Origin: Crambe crambe
Lineage: Eukaryota; Porifera; Demospongiae; Poecilosclerida; Crambeidae
Direction: 5' to 3'
NCBI GenBank assembly: GCA_963924555.1
Contig: OZ004585.1
Location: 3,237,488-3,301,487, forward strand
Length of the DNA stretch: 64,000 bases
The translations under genes and the position numbers were made by a program. The notes under the pieces were generated by a model that was not told the DNA's origin, did not search any database, and worked only from the letters and a program-made list of their open reading frames with translations. This document shows positions 46,933 to 59,900 of this stretch, piece after piece. Within the stretch, counting starts at the first letter, position 1. Each line of letters starts with the position of its first letter.

Positions 46933-49900
46933 ATTATGAAAATAGTTGTTTTTTTTAAGCTGCATCATGGTACCACAACAAAAAGTGGACATTGTAAGTT
47001 TTCACCAAATAAGCTACCTATAGACTATGATAGTTTTCATTTCTTAGACACTGCTTACACTCTGACTCAGCAAGATACTTTAATCCACTTCAATGATGTA
47101 CAAGTTTCAGAAGTAGAAAGTAGTGTTATTGAGTCTACTTATATTCAGGTATACACTAGAATCACATTAATTTCATGAATCAATAATGAGTATTAATTCT
47201 ATGCAGAGGAATGTTGTAATCATTCTCTACTCTACTCCTCAAATATCAGTAAGAATTACCTCTCTATAGCTACCACGATTTAATACTTTCTACAACCTAC
47301 ACAACATACATTAATATTCAGGTACATATTTTGAAAACTGATGTCAGTAATTTACAAATGGAATTAAAGGTAAATCATAATGTATACGTAGCAGTTATAC
47401 TTATCATCATTGCGTATCATTTAATAGGACTTCAGCATTGAGGAGGAAATGAAGGTATAGCTAGTGATCATAATGATAGCTAAGTTTCTGAATAATGATA
47501 ACACATTTCGCAGGAGAACTGAGTGCTTTCGTTATATTTGTAGATTGTTTCATCTTTCAGTGACTTGCTGTTAGAATCAAGCTTATGGAGATTAAATGAT
47601 AGTGAATGGCTGGATGATGTGGTAAATAATGTGAATGCATTATCAAATGCATGCATGATGATAAACGGGCTCGTTTGCTCGTAGATTATCAACAAATATT
47701 TTTCACTTATTGTTGATGAGAGTGCTTCTGATGCTAAGGTGAGATGACTAGCTGCAGCTCTCTACTGCTCTTATTCTTATATCTATTATAAATAGCTCAA
47801 AGTTGCAGCAGCAAATACTTTTTTTGGTACCTCTTTTTTGTTGCATGGTTATATAAAATCAAAGAAGTACTTCCCTGAGGTAAGAGTAGCTGTATTGAAT
47901 TTGAATTCTGATGTCAGATATTATAATTTCCAGAAAAATTGCTTTGACAACAACATTATTTTAATTCCATGGAATATACACAGTTCTCACTGGATATTAG
48001 TGGTAAGTAATAAAATTCATTATACAACATTAATCATCATTATTACACAGGTTATAAAACCAAAGGAAAGAAAAATGATCTACATGGACTCTTCTCTAGA
48101 GCTTTCCAATTCTAGTATTGAAAATAATATTTGGTAAGACTATAAGCATGAAAATTAATGACACGTGCAGCTAAAGTGCCATAATTATTATAGGTATTTT
48201 TTATGTGAGTTGAGTCAGGAGTCTGGACATATCGGTGAAATGGACCAGACTGAGTGGAAGAGGTGGAATTCTGAAGTAAATGACTTGATTATTATAATTA
48301 TGATTATTATCAATCTGTTTCACCATGCACAGATGGGATGTATGCCATTACAGACTAATACATCTGACTGTGAAGTATTTATATGCATGGTAAGTTGAAT
48401 GATTGACACAAAATAGTGCAATGTTGTGCAAAACCATATTCCTGCACAGATTCAGGCAACAACCCATGTACTTTGTATTTATACGTCCCCCTCCCCCCTC
48501 TCCCTATAATCTTCCCCCTGTACTGAATAATATCTTACTTACAGGCTGCTCGCTTCATAGTAATAGATGAAGTTCCTTCCTTCAGCCAGGTATGGTATGG
48601 TCAAAATTTGCTACTAATATTTTTTATTGTTGTAGCTAATAGGCCGACATACCTCACTTAAGGAGGGTGATGAAGAATGAGCTAAGACAGGGGAAATTGA
48701 TGCCCATCAAATTCAAGGAAAATGGTGTAGATTCTGTATGTAATTAAAATAAGGCAATAAACTATCATAATTATAAGCAGAGTCCAAAAGAAGTGAATCA
48801 GATAATCAAAGTGAATCCAACAAGGAGTCAGGATCAAAAGCTAATGGTAATTTCAGCATAGTCAATAGACTACATGTATCTGTCTTTGCAAAAAAATGAA
48901 CTTAAATTTGCTAATCATGATAATCAGTCTGATTTTCAGCTCTTTTGATCATTAGATTTAAGTGATTCAGTATTGCCAGCAAACTTCCTATTCCCATCCT
49001 TCCAAGAAGACCAAACAAATTATGATAGTGATGATATTTTCACTTTTGATAAAAGAAGCATAAAAGACAGGTGCCTGGATATAGCAAAAATGTATTATCG
49101 TGATAAAAAAGGTCCTATTGCTTCAGACAGGTATGTATAATAGGGGGAGTAATCTTATGGTAGCATGCAAAGCATTGATATTTTCATTAATATTAGTCAC
49201 TGTATCTTCAAAAGGGAATTTGTGAGAAGGGTGATCAAAGAAAATGAGGTAGCTATTTGATTTTAAATTTAATACAAAACTATAATGGTGCTAATTGACA
49301 GGAATTGTGGAGAGGAATCATAGAAGGAAGAGTTTCAAGTTCATACACTACATATCCTACACGTGCACAGAGAAAAAAAATAGCATCTCAATGGCCTATA
49401 GAGCTGGTGGACTTGGTACATAATAATTATAGCTAGCTAATAATTATTCTACTATCTCTAATTTTTTTAGGGATTTGATTATCTTAAAGCACTTCAGTGC
49501 GATGTGCAGCAGATAAACAATATCACGGGTCTTCATATAGCACAATTCATACTATGGCCAGAGGTGATAACTATGAAATTGGTGTATAGTATAGTATTAG
49601 TTGTATAGGCAATGATCCAGCTCATTAAAGAACGATTTGAAATCAAAAGAACTGAAGCGGACAGAATATACAAAAATCAAATTTGTTTAAGCACCTTTAG
49701 CTAAAATTTTGTTTTATGTAATTTCAGTGTTATTTCTCACTATAATCTGTATAGCTACGTATACGAGCGAGCAGAGCGAGTGAGTTGACTCTCAGGTTAT
49801 GAAATTGTAGATAGACTCCAAAATTCCCCATAAGATACGTATGTACATGTCCTGAGTTAGTATATACCACCACCCCGAATTAGTAGCACCTGTCCTTATA

Positions 49901-50701
49901 GTATTTAGGTATGAAAAGGGATAGCTATATTAATTCCTTCAAAGTCAAGCTTATTATGCTTTTCACTGATTATTGAACTCATTATAGCGATTAAAATGGT
50001 TTCTGCACTAGCTAAATGACACCTATTATTTCTTTGTTTTGATACATACAAATGGCACCCCAATATTATACTGCACTGATATGGGAAAAAAATAAAATTG
50101 GGTTGCATAAAGAAAGGACATAGCTAACCCTGACTGATGATACTTATTGCTGGACATACATACATAAACTAAATGAAACACAGTTGAGATAATTATTAGC
50201 TATAATATATGATGTAGAGGGAACTTGGTGTTCCCTAATTTCTTTAGTATTCAGGACATGTCGCTTAGGCCGAGCAGAGTTTATCGTCACCTCCCTCATC
50301 ATCAAAATATTGAATTTTTAGTGAGGCATTTCAGACAAAAATTTGAAAAATTGGTACATTTTATTCATTTGATTATCCAAAGTACAATATTGAATGGTGA
50401 CCAGGTTCCCTCCCTCATGGAAATCTGAAAGTCTTGTGTTTGTGTGGCCTTATCAGGGAAGTGAATATGTTCCTCTGCTGGTTCTTTCACATGTTGGGTG
50501 GCTCATACTTATTATTAGCTGGTTAATTAGCTAGTTTATCATGTCATGTCCCTTACAACACGGAACGACTGACTAGCTACGTTGCAAGAGACTAGCAGAT
50601 AATACAGATCGTAGCTATAGCTAGCTATTCGCGATGGAAACATTCTACCCGGGGAAACACTTACCACTGCCGGCAATGAATCTTCGCAGTTCAGTGCTCA
50701 A

Positions 50702-50886
50702 TGTGCGGGGAAACATTCCTCCCTAGGGTTATATGTGCGGGGAAACACGCAACCCGGGGAAACAGAAATCACTGCAACACCGCCCGCGGTATCCATAATA
50801 CCGCCAGCGTGCGAAGTGGTCGCGGGCATAGCTATGTCGCGGGTGACCCTTCTCGGCCACGCGCACGCCACCATATATGTACGTGT
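50702..50886. repeat. Inverted copy of junction segment J
   Basis: It starts GCGGGGAAACATTCCTCCC, passes through GGGTTATATGTGCGGGGAAA and GTGACCCTTCTCGGCCACG, and ends CCACCATATATG. This is the reverse complement of 39196-39330 with about 50 extra GC-rich bases in the middle. It lies just upstream of the glucuronyltransferase start. Confidence 0.7.
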
Positions 50887-50960
50887 ACGTGTACGCGTGG
50901 TTATTTGGGATTTCCCCCAAGCCAGATCTACAATCATAGCATGCATGACTATGGGTTTGC

Positions 50961-53900
50961 ATGGGAAGAATGATGATCGTGCGTGTTAGTACTTGGCTCA
51001 AGTATTTACTAGCTCTTGTAGTTTTAGTGCTATTTAATATCTTGGTCTTGCATCATATCAACGAGAATAATATCGCTTGCCCTCCATGTAGAAGTGGTGA
51101 GTTGATTCTAATGTATATTCCAAAATAATGCACACCTTGCCTGCACTACTACCGATCGAGCCTGGCCATAGAGCTAGAGACGTATATAAATAATCTGCCA
51201 CACCTCCTGACCTGTTGTCCAGTGGAATAAATATGGTAACCCTTTAGGTGATCTTTATTTATTAGCTTGTTAGTTCGTGACCTGGTAGTCCCATCTTGTA
51301 TGATTGAGCAGATCATGTATGCATGCTTTAGACTGAAAGACAGTATTATACTTGGTGTCTATAAGATTTTCCTGTTTTCTGCTAGAGGACTGCAATCATT
51401 ATCAAAATGTCATTCAGATCCAAAGAGAACTCATAGCAGGACTACGTAGGAATGCATCTAAGACAAAACTTCGAAATACAGTTAAATACTTAGATGAGAA
51501 TACCTCCATCTTACCCACAATATATGTTATCACTCCAACTTATGCACGATGGACACAAAAGGCTGACTTGACACGCATGTGCTCAACTCTCATGCACGTT
51601 CCAAATGTCCATTGGATAATAGTTGAAGACTCCGAAAAGAAAACTGCTCTAGTCACTAAGATGTTGTCTGGAAAATACAGCTGCAAAATAGAATATACAA
51701 CTCAATTGAACATAAGAACACCAAAAGAAAAAAGACTAGGTCCCAAGGATAAGCGGTGGACTAAGAGTAGAGGAATACTTCAGAGGAACTTGGCACTGCA
51801 GTGGTTGAGAGAGAGTGCTGCATCAGGAACGCTGGGAAATATAGATGGGAGGATTGATGGTGTGGTTTATTTTGGTGATGATGATAATACCTATGATCTC
51901 CAGCTCTTCAACGAGGTATGTATGTATAAAATCTAATTATGGGAAGTGTACCTATGTTAGAGGGCACAGTGGAATGTTCCCCTAAAATGTGGACTCTCTG
52001 ATTTGCAACTGAGTCAGCAAAAATTGCTGCACATGTTATCAGATAGCCAACTACGGATTGTGGATGTGTAGTGTTTGAAAGAAGAATACTATGACCTGTG
52101 TTCTGGCCCTTAATTGGACTGTTGTTTTTCAAGGGCAAACCATATGCTGCATTTTAATTTTCTAGAGAACAAGCTAAATAAACAACGTGAATATAATTTC
52201 CGCTCATGCCCGGGCAGAGCTTTGAACCAGGTGAGAGAAGCTAGTTTCTTGTTCCCCACCCCCCCCCCCCCCCCCCCCCCCAAGTGCTATGAAGCACCTA
52301 GGGAGGGAAGAGCAGCAAGGTAGTGTAGTTAGCTTAGTTTACGTATATCTCCAGCATATAAGCTGGAAAGCCAACTTTAGTTTTAGCATCCTATAGCAGC
52401 CAGGTTGGTCTAAAGGGAGGAACTGGTGGAGTGACAACTTTTACAATTCCACTACATTGCTAAGTTAGCTTCAAAGTGTTTTTTTCTACTCGCTATGTAG
52501 TTGCATGGCCCCTAAAAATTACATTCTCGATTTATTGGGAGTGACCATTTCATTTTCCTTGAACTGTCAGCAGCTCTGTACACCAGTGGACACCAAGCAT
52601 CACTCAAAATGAGCTGCAACAAGACCCATTGTTTCCCATCTCCTCTCAGGTAGGGGGGTGTTCTCAAGTACCATGTACAAGTTAAATTTGACGGTTTGGC
52701 GGTCCATCTTGGAACCGCCAATAATAATGTCCACCAAAAGCTAGCTCTATAAGGCTAGGGTGGGGGGTGGGGCTCGAGTGTATCTCAATCTTGTGGAAGA
52801 CTACATAATAGCTAGCTAGCTCCATTTCCAGCTGTTTTATGATCATGATGGGTCTTCGAAAGTTCTTGAAGAAGGAGGAAGTGAGCAGGCAGCTGAATGT
52901 GGCCAACTACGTATATGTTGCCATCTGATATTACCGCAACAGCGTATGGGTCCTCCGAGTTCCCTTTGACAGCTGAATAACTCCCCCACGTTTTGATTTC
53001 AGATAGCCCTCGAACATAGCTAGTCAAGTGAAACTCCATGGCTTGCTCCTCCTGGCTTGCTTGGCGCTCGACTGATGGCATGCGCACACGGTATAAGAAT
53101 GTGTGCATGAGCACAAGTGCGCCGCCGCCAATAATAATGTCCACCAAAAGCCTTCCATGGTACAGACGCCAAATAAAACTCCCGCCAAAATTAACTCGTA
53201 TATGATACGTATGTAAAAGACTCTTAGCAGTGATCAGTTAGAGTGAGTATGCTCCAGACTGAGTGCATGTGCTCCATCTCTACTGCATGATCTCATGGTA
53301 CAAGCTTACAGCTTTATTTGCAAGATGTTTGATTTTTCTCCTTCTTGTCTCAGTCCCTCAAAGAAACAAAAGCTACATATTTCCTCCCAACAAAAACAGA
53401 GAGAGAGAGAGAAAGAAATAGTAAAGCAATTATATAAGTGGTTCATTGACCTTGACCTGTTAGTGAGCTTCTATACCAGAAAAACCCTCCTCAACATCAA
53501 AGCAAGAATTTTTACACTCCTGTATTCGGCCACCAGCAGACGCTGCCATTCATAACAAACAGCATGAAGTTAGACAAGAACAGTTGCAGTTACAGGAGTA
53601 GAGGGAAATGGAGCTCCTGCAGCATTCCACTAGAAGTTTGAATGTTCACTATCCGATCACATAATATTCCACAAATCATTTTAATTTTATTGGAAGGGAC
53701 CCCATGATCATACACAAGAGTAATACTTCAGCACTCGTTCATGTCTACTGCAGCTGCTTGCCAAGTCTTGAGTGTTGATCTCTTGTGAGAGTCATTTGCA
53801 GTTATCCAGCCTATCTAGCTCGGATACCTCGGTGACTTGAAAAATGAACTAGATAGCTACAGAACAAGGTACATGTTGCCATCTAGACCTCAGCTCCAGG

Positions 53901-56900
53901 TCTTGATACCAAAAGGAGGCAGAGCACTCAATGACGTGTACGTGTGCATGCAAGTGCATAGCATCTAGACCTCAGCAGCTCCAGGTCTCATGGAAGTTAT
54001 TTTGAGCTTATTTCATGAACTACTTGCAAAAATAAGTATGAGCCCGTCAGCAAAAATCGCAATAAAATTTTCTACCTTCAGTCCTGCACAAAACAGGTGC
54101 AACCATGATCCACATTCATTGATGTATGATTTGGTTAAAATACAAAAATTATATACATATTATGCAACTCACTACCACTATCTGGACTAATTTGAGGCTT
54201 GGACTATATCAGAGAGTACAATAGTACTCGCTAAGTAGGGATGGCACAGATTGCCCAATTGGACTATTTTCCAGAATACTTCCCTCCTACAGTCAGCAAT
54301 TCCTAACTTGAAGACAGAATATCTTCAATGTGCTAGGACTCAAGTATGAAGAGCAGAAGACTTTTACAGCCACTTCTAAAATTACCATTTTCATCTGATC
54401 ATCCATCATCCACGAACTCATTTCAGAAATGGTGCTATAGTTTTTATACCACACTACTCAAAATTGACTGTGCTATAATCCCTTACCTTTACTTGACATG
54501 TTCAAAAATATCACGTCATTTTTCCAACCGTCTAGCTTTCAACCTATGATATGGCAGACAAATTGCCCCACCCTGTGCATGTGATTCTTGAACCTTGACC
54601 TCACATCTGACAGCTTTCTCTCTTGATGTTGGTCTCTCGATGCTCAGAGCATAAACTCAAGGCCCTGGTCTGGTTATGTATCCAGGGTTCTCCCCAGCGA
54701 AACTGATCAGAGCAATGCTTGAATACCACATTAAAAGATTTTGACATTCTTGTGGCTATTAAAATACATTGTTTTTACCACATGAAAGAAAAATGGGTCC
54801 CATCAGAGTAGTGTTGCACCTCTCTAACACCCTTTGGGGAGAACCATGGAATCAAGCCTTGATGCAACACTAATCAAGTATATCAGGTAGCTACATGCAC
54901 AACACCAGTAAAGGCCTTTATACAAAATGACAATATTATTGGTTATGATAAACTGTATAGATACAAGCTCCATAGATACAAATTCCATCAGCATTTGTCC
55001 TTCCAGATCATGATGAAACCTACGGTGAACTGCATAGCTACAATAGATGAAATTTAACTTGGACAGGAGGATCACAGCATCCAGTTACCTATAAATAATA
55101 GTTACAAAGTAATAACTGTCATTACATCAAAAATGGTAATGAATAAGTAAAGGAAAAAATATTTATTCTAAATAAAAAAGGCAAATAGGGATGGCTAATG
55201 TTTACAGTTCAAAAAAGTTTAGCAACAAGAGAGTCAAGTAACTCCTAACCTGTACTCATAATAACAAAACTATCAAAAACCACAAACTATTCCTACTTCA
55301 CTCCCATAATGTGCCAGGATGAGATATAAATGTAGTGAAATAGGAATAATTAGTCAGAATGGAGAAGGTGAGAAGATATGTATAAAGGAGTTAAAAAAAA
55401 AGAGTAGGAATGGCTAATGTGTATGGTTCAAAAAAGTTCAACAATAAAAGAATCAAGTCACCCATACTCATAACGAAACTCAAGAACCACACAAATATTA
55501 CCCACATGTGGACGTTGCATCTCCTCCACCTTGACCATTTGTCCTGCAAGTTTGCACCTAAAGTAAACATAATGAGGTGGTCACACCTGCTAGAGGATTG
55601 GACTTTGCACCTAAAATAAATAGTATACAGTGCTTCCAGTAAACTTGCTTTGATAGCTGTACTATTGGACCTTATTATCTTGAGACTTGATCTGAGCAAG
55701 GTAAAACTTTGTAGGGTTAGTAGTCTATCTCATCACCATTATTTCACTGATTAACACCATAGTTGATATAATGCAAGAAAGCAAGAGAAATGAAGGGGAA
55801 ACCTTGAACTGAAAAGTGCATTTTATGACTTGGCTAACTAATTCCCATACTGGGCATAATATCATACATGTAAGTCATAATAAGACTGTCAATATTTAGG
55901 TGCAAGCCAGCATTTCTAAGGGGTTGTCCAATAAGAGTCAAGAATTGAATCCTGGCACTCCAATAATTATATTTTCATGCATGAAAAATATTTCAGCCAT
56001 CACAGAGCATATGAGCATAGAAGTCAAATTCCACCTATTTCACTAAAAATAAACTAAGTTAGCATTTCCTATTAGACTTTTCACCTAAAGTCATTAATGT
56101 GCTGAGTCTTGGTCTAGAATAGAAATTATAAATGTTGCATACATAAAATATTCTAGTTGTTCTGCTCATACTTGATCTCAGATAGCAATATTTAAAATTG
56201 ACAGAAGACACCTCAATCTAAAAATAGTTTCCTTTTATCAAAGTGCGTCAAATAAAACATATCCTACATAGGTACACCAGGCATTGTTGTGTTTATTACA
56301 GTTTAAGTACCCTCAACGAATCGTCTCTACTTCTTCAAAAGTAAAGTACACTAATGTGACCATGCTCTCAGCACTATCACTAACAAACAACTTCCTAATA
56401 AAACATGATTGCTACACGGGAGTCTGTAATCACTAGACTGGACTACTGGACTCCAAAATTTAACCATGGAAACCTATAAATCTAACTTGCCTCAGTCCTT
56501 GTCTTGCTTTTCAAAGTCTTAAGCATGGCTATCTTTATGCTCATGTACTTTTCTGGATCAGCCCTGTGTGTAATCACCAGTGGTCTAGCTGGGGCTGATC
56601 CAGAAAGTTCATCATCAGGTCTGGGGTTGATCCAGAAAGTGCTTGTAATAAGAGTTGCTATACTGTAGTCTAGCTGGTGAGTAAGCAATGGAGCACTTAA
56701 AAAAGGGGGGCTGAATATCACTTACTATCATCAGAATCACCCATTGTTATGTCTCTTCTTGACCTAGACTTTTGGCTGCACATACTTTTTTCAAGCTTTA
56801 GTAAATGCAACACAACTGGCATTCATCCTTTGGATCAATCCAAATTGCTACCAAGGAAAGAGAGTGAGCGGAACACATGTTCCTATGATTAGTCCTGCTT

Positions 56901-59900
56901 GTCATATCAAGCTTCTTCATATTCTCTAGATGATAACCTGAACAATACCCTGGGTGATTCATGTCTCATTTCATGATTCAGTATTATTTACTGCTGGATG
57001 ATGCCTGTTTCATCATCCAGAGTACTAACCAGCATTGATAATAATGGAGGAAAAGTTGGCTGCAAAGGAACTTGAGAAGGAAAAAAAAAAAAAAAAAAAA
57101 AAAGAGTGGAAGGAGAGGATGGTCTTCATGATTATCACTGAAGTCCATGCTTCCCTAAATACAGTGTTGAAAACAAATAATGAAAACAAATAATGATATC
57201 ACCTTACCAGGATTTTTTATATTCATGGCATGCTTTTCACCAGTGGCTCTTGAGAGGTCCTAAACAACCTTTATCCAGGGGTTGAGAGAGATGAGTAGTG
57301 TTAGGTGGTAGTATGAATAATTCTTGGCTCCCATGCATAATTGCAGCGAGCAAGCACAGCAAGCGAGCTGACTCTCAGATCATGACTCATTGAAATTGTA
57401 AAATATATCTAGGTCTACACTCCAAAATGCCCCAGGTGTATGTATGGTATGGTACGTGTCATCGTATAATCAATCAATCAATCAATCTTAGCAATGTAAA
57501 GCCCAAAGGGCATATGCAAAATAAAACAGGGAAAAAGGCAAAAAATGTCAGGTGACTGAGGGAGGCTACTCAGGTGTAACTTTATAACAAGTGATAAGTC
57601 GGGTTCTGATGATGACAGAGCAGAGAGGATCCTGTCCACATTCATGAGGGAGGAGTGAGTTGCTATGTAGTGTTCAAAGTATAAACTGCCCTTCAGATCT
57701 GACACATCACATCGAGGGCAAGGGCTGGAACCATATGAGGGCCTGGTTAGCTCCCTATACAGGTTCTGTAAGGCAGTGGTGCCGGCTGTGCCTCTATCCA
57801 GGGCTGCGTCCCAGAGTTTTATCCAGCTAGACTCCATTGTAACCGCAGCTGCTATTCTGATACTTGTGTGCTCTCGACAGGATGAGAGTAGCAGTTCCAT
57901 GTCTCTGTTAGTCACTTCACTCTTCAGCTCTGCTGTAGAACATATCATTCCTAGGGTCTTCTTCACCAAACCATCCAAACCCAAACGAGATTCAAGGAAC
58001 CAGGACCCCTCTACGATCTGAAGTGGAATTTCACTGGGTGTGTCTCCCATGAGATGAGTGAGAAATAGGTGTCCGAAGGACTCTTCATTTGTTGGATGAA
58101 TAGGAGTTTCCGCTGTAGAACACATGCTGTCATTGAGGGCCACTCCAGAGCAAGTCTAGTAGCCCTGCCAGAGTGATATTGGGGCAGTTTCAAGATTCGA
58201 CAGCCTATCTCAGCTTGGAAAGATTCAAGCTTTTCCAGTAGAGATTCAGTCAAGTACCAGTTTTCACTCCCAAATAGCAGGACTGAGACGACACAAGTTT
58301 CGAAGATGGCTCTACCAGAGAGAGGGTTTAGCTTTCCCTGGAAACCACCCATTGCTCCAAATGCAAAGAAGCTACTCCTTACGAGTCCAATTGCGGAGTC
58401 AATTGACTCGTTTGCTGACATGTCCCAGGACCACCAATATCCTAGGAACCAACTGGAGAGAGGGGCTGTTCTTTGATTGTGCAAATTGGCTCAGCGGGAG
58501 CACTCTGGGATGAGACAACCACTACTTCACATTTAGATGCATTCAGGGATAGAGCATTTGTAGCTACTAACTCCTCCACTCTTTGGGAGTCCAGGGTATC
58601 CCTGCTAGTACATAGTGTCCTAATATCGTCTGCATGAGCAAAGCCCCCTGCATATAACCCAGCCACACATGGACCCAGCTGGTTCTTCTCCAGATGTTGT
58701 AGGAGGGGGTCCAGTATGAGCAGGAACAGGGTGGGGGAGAGGACCGAGCCCTGAAGGAGGCCATGCTCCATGGTATGAGGTTCAGAGGTCTTCCCATTGA
58801 GTAGGACACAACTCTTTGGGGCCGTGTACCAGGATCTCAGCAATCTCCATGTCTTCCCATGATACCACACTCATATGCACATTTCAGCATAACAGGGTAT
58901 TGCACTGAGTCGTAAGTCTTCTTGCAGATCGAAGAAGGTTGAGGGGCATTCCCATCTCAATCTTGCATGGTTCATCCTGAAACTCATTTTGTCTTGCAGC
59001 AAGAATGTATTGTGTCTGCAGTAGAAGCATTGTTGTGAGCTTGTGATAAGCTTGCAGTTGTCTGCAAAACCAACTCTATGAGAAAAAAAGACTCCCAGTG
59101 CATTCAATCCCTTTTTAGAACACGCTACCTGAACAATTGCCATCACCTCTTTTCTGGAGCGAGGATAACCAACCTTTGCGAAGTTCAACAAAAATATATA
59201 CAGTTCATCTACTTTTTTATTGAAGTAGCAGGGTCTTCCACTAACTGCACCTGGCAGAACTCGTCCACTGATTCTTTCACCCAAAGTGGACTTTGAAATC
59301 CATAATCTTCAGCTGCTATTCGAATGTTATAACCTTTGGTTATCACTGCTTCTGCTGTACTTCTACCTGATCATTCGACCAGTTCTTATAATGATCAGGC
59401 CGACAAGGAACTTTTGATGTAGGGCAAAATGATATGTCTGGCATTATTTAAACACCCGACTTGCTGCATCTGTAACAAAACTGGTTGCTACTGAATGAGC
59501 AAACTTCTTATTCCAGCATTTTAATAAAAAAACCTTTATATTAAGAGACTCAGTCATCTCCTGTTTATTGTCTAAACTTTCCATATTATATGCATGGAAA
59601 GTTAGATGATAAACTGTTATGACCTAGAGCTGCTAACTAGGAGCTGCTAACATACTATTCCTTCCAAGTGAAAATAGCACCGAGGCAAAATTCACTGGCA
59701 CTTCTCCCAAATTCCTAGATCCTATCAGCTTTTTCAGAAATTCCATTATGTTGGTGTTCAGAGAGGCATGGCTAGCACATGTCATTGGGAGACACACCCT
59801 TTTTGGCAGGAAAACCCAGAGGGGATCTAGAAGTGCATGTGCCTTATTCTGTAGATAGCTAGCTAGTACATTTTAAGCTCCTGGCTTAACCCTCGAGGTA

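Noticed and set aside
50698..51001. Several overlapping ORFs on both strands
   Set aside because: GC-rich inverted junction repeat; open frames arise from base composition, with no domain recognised.
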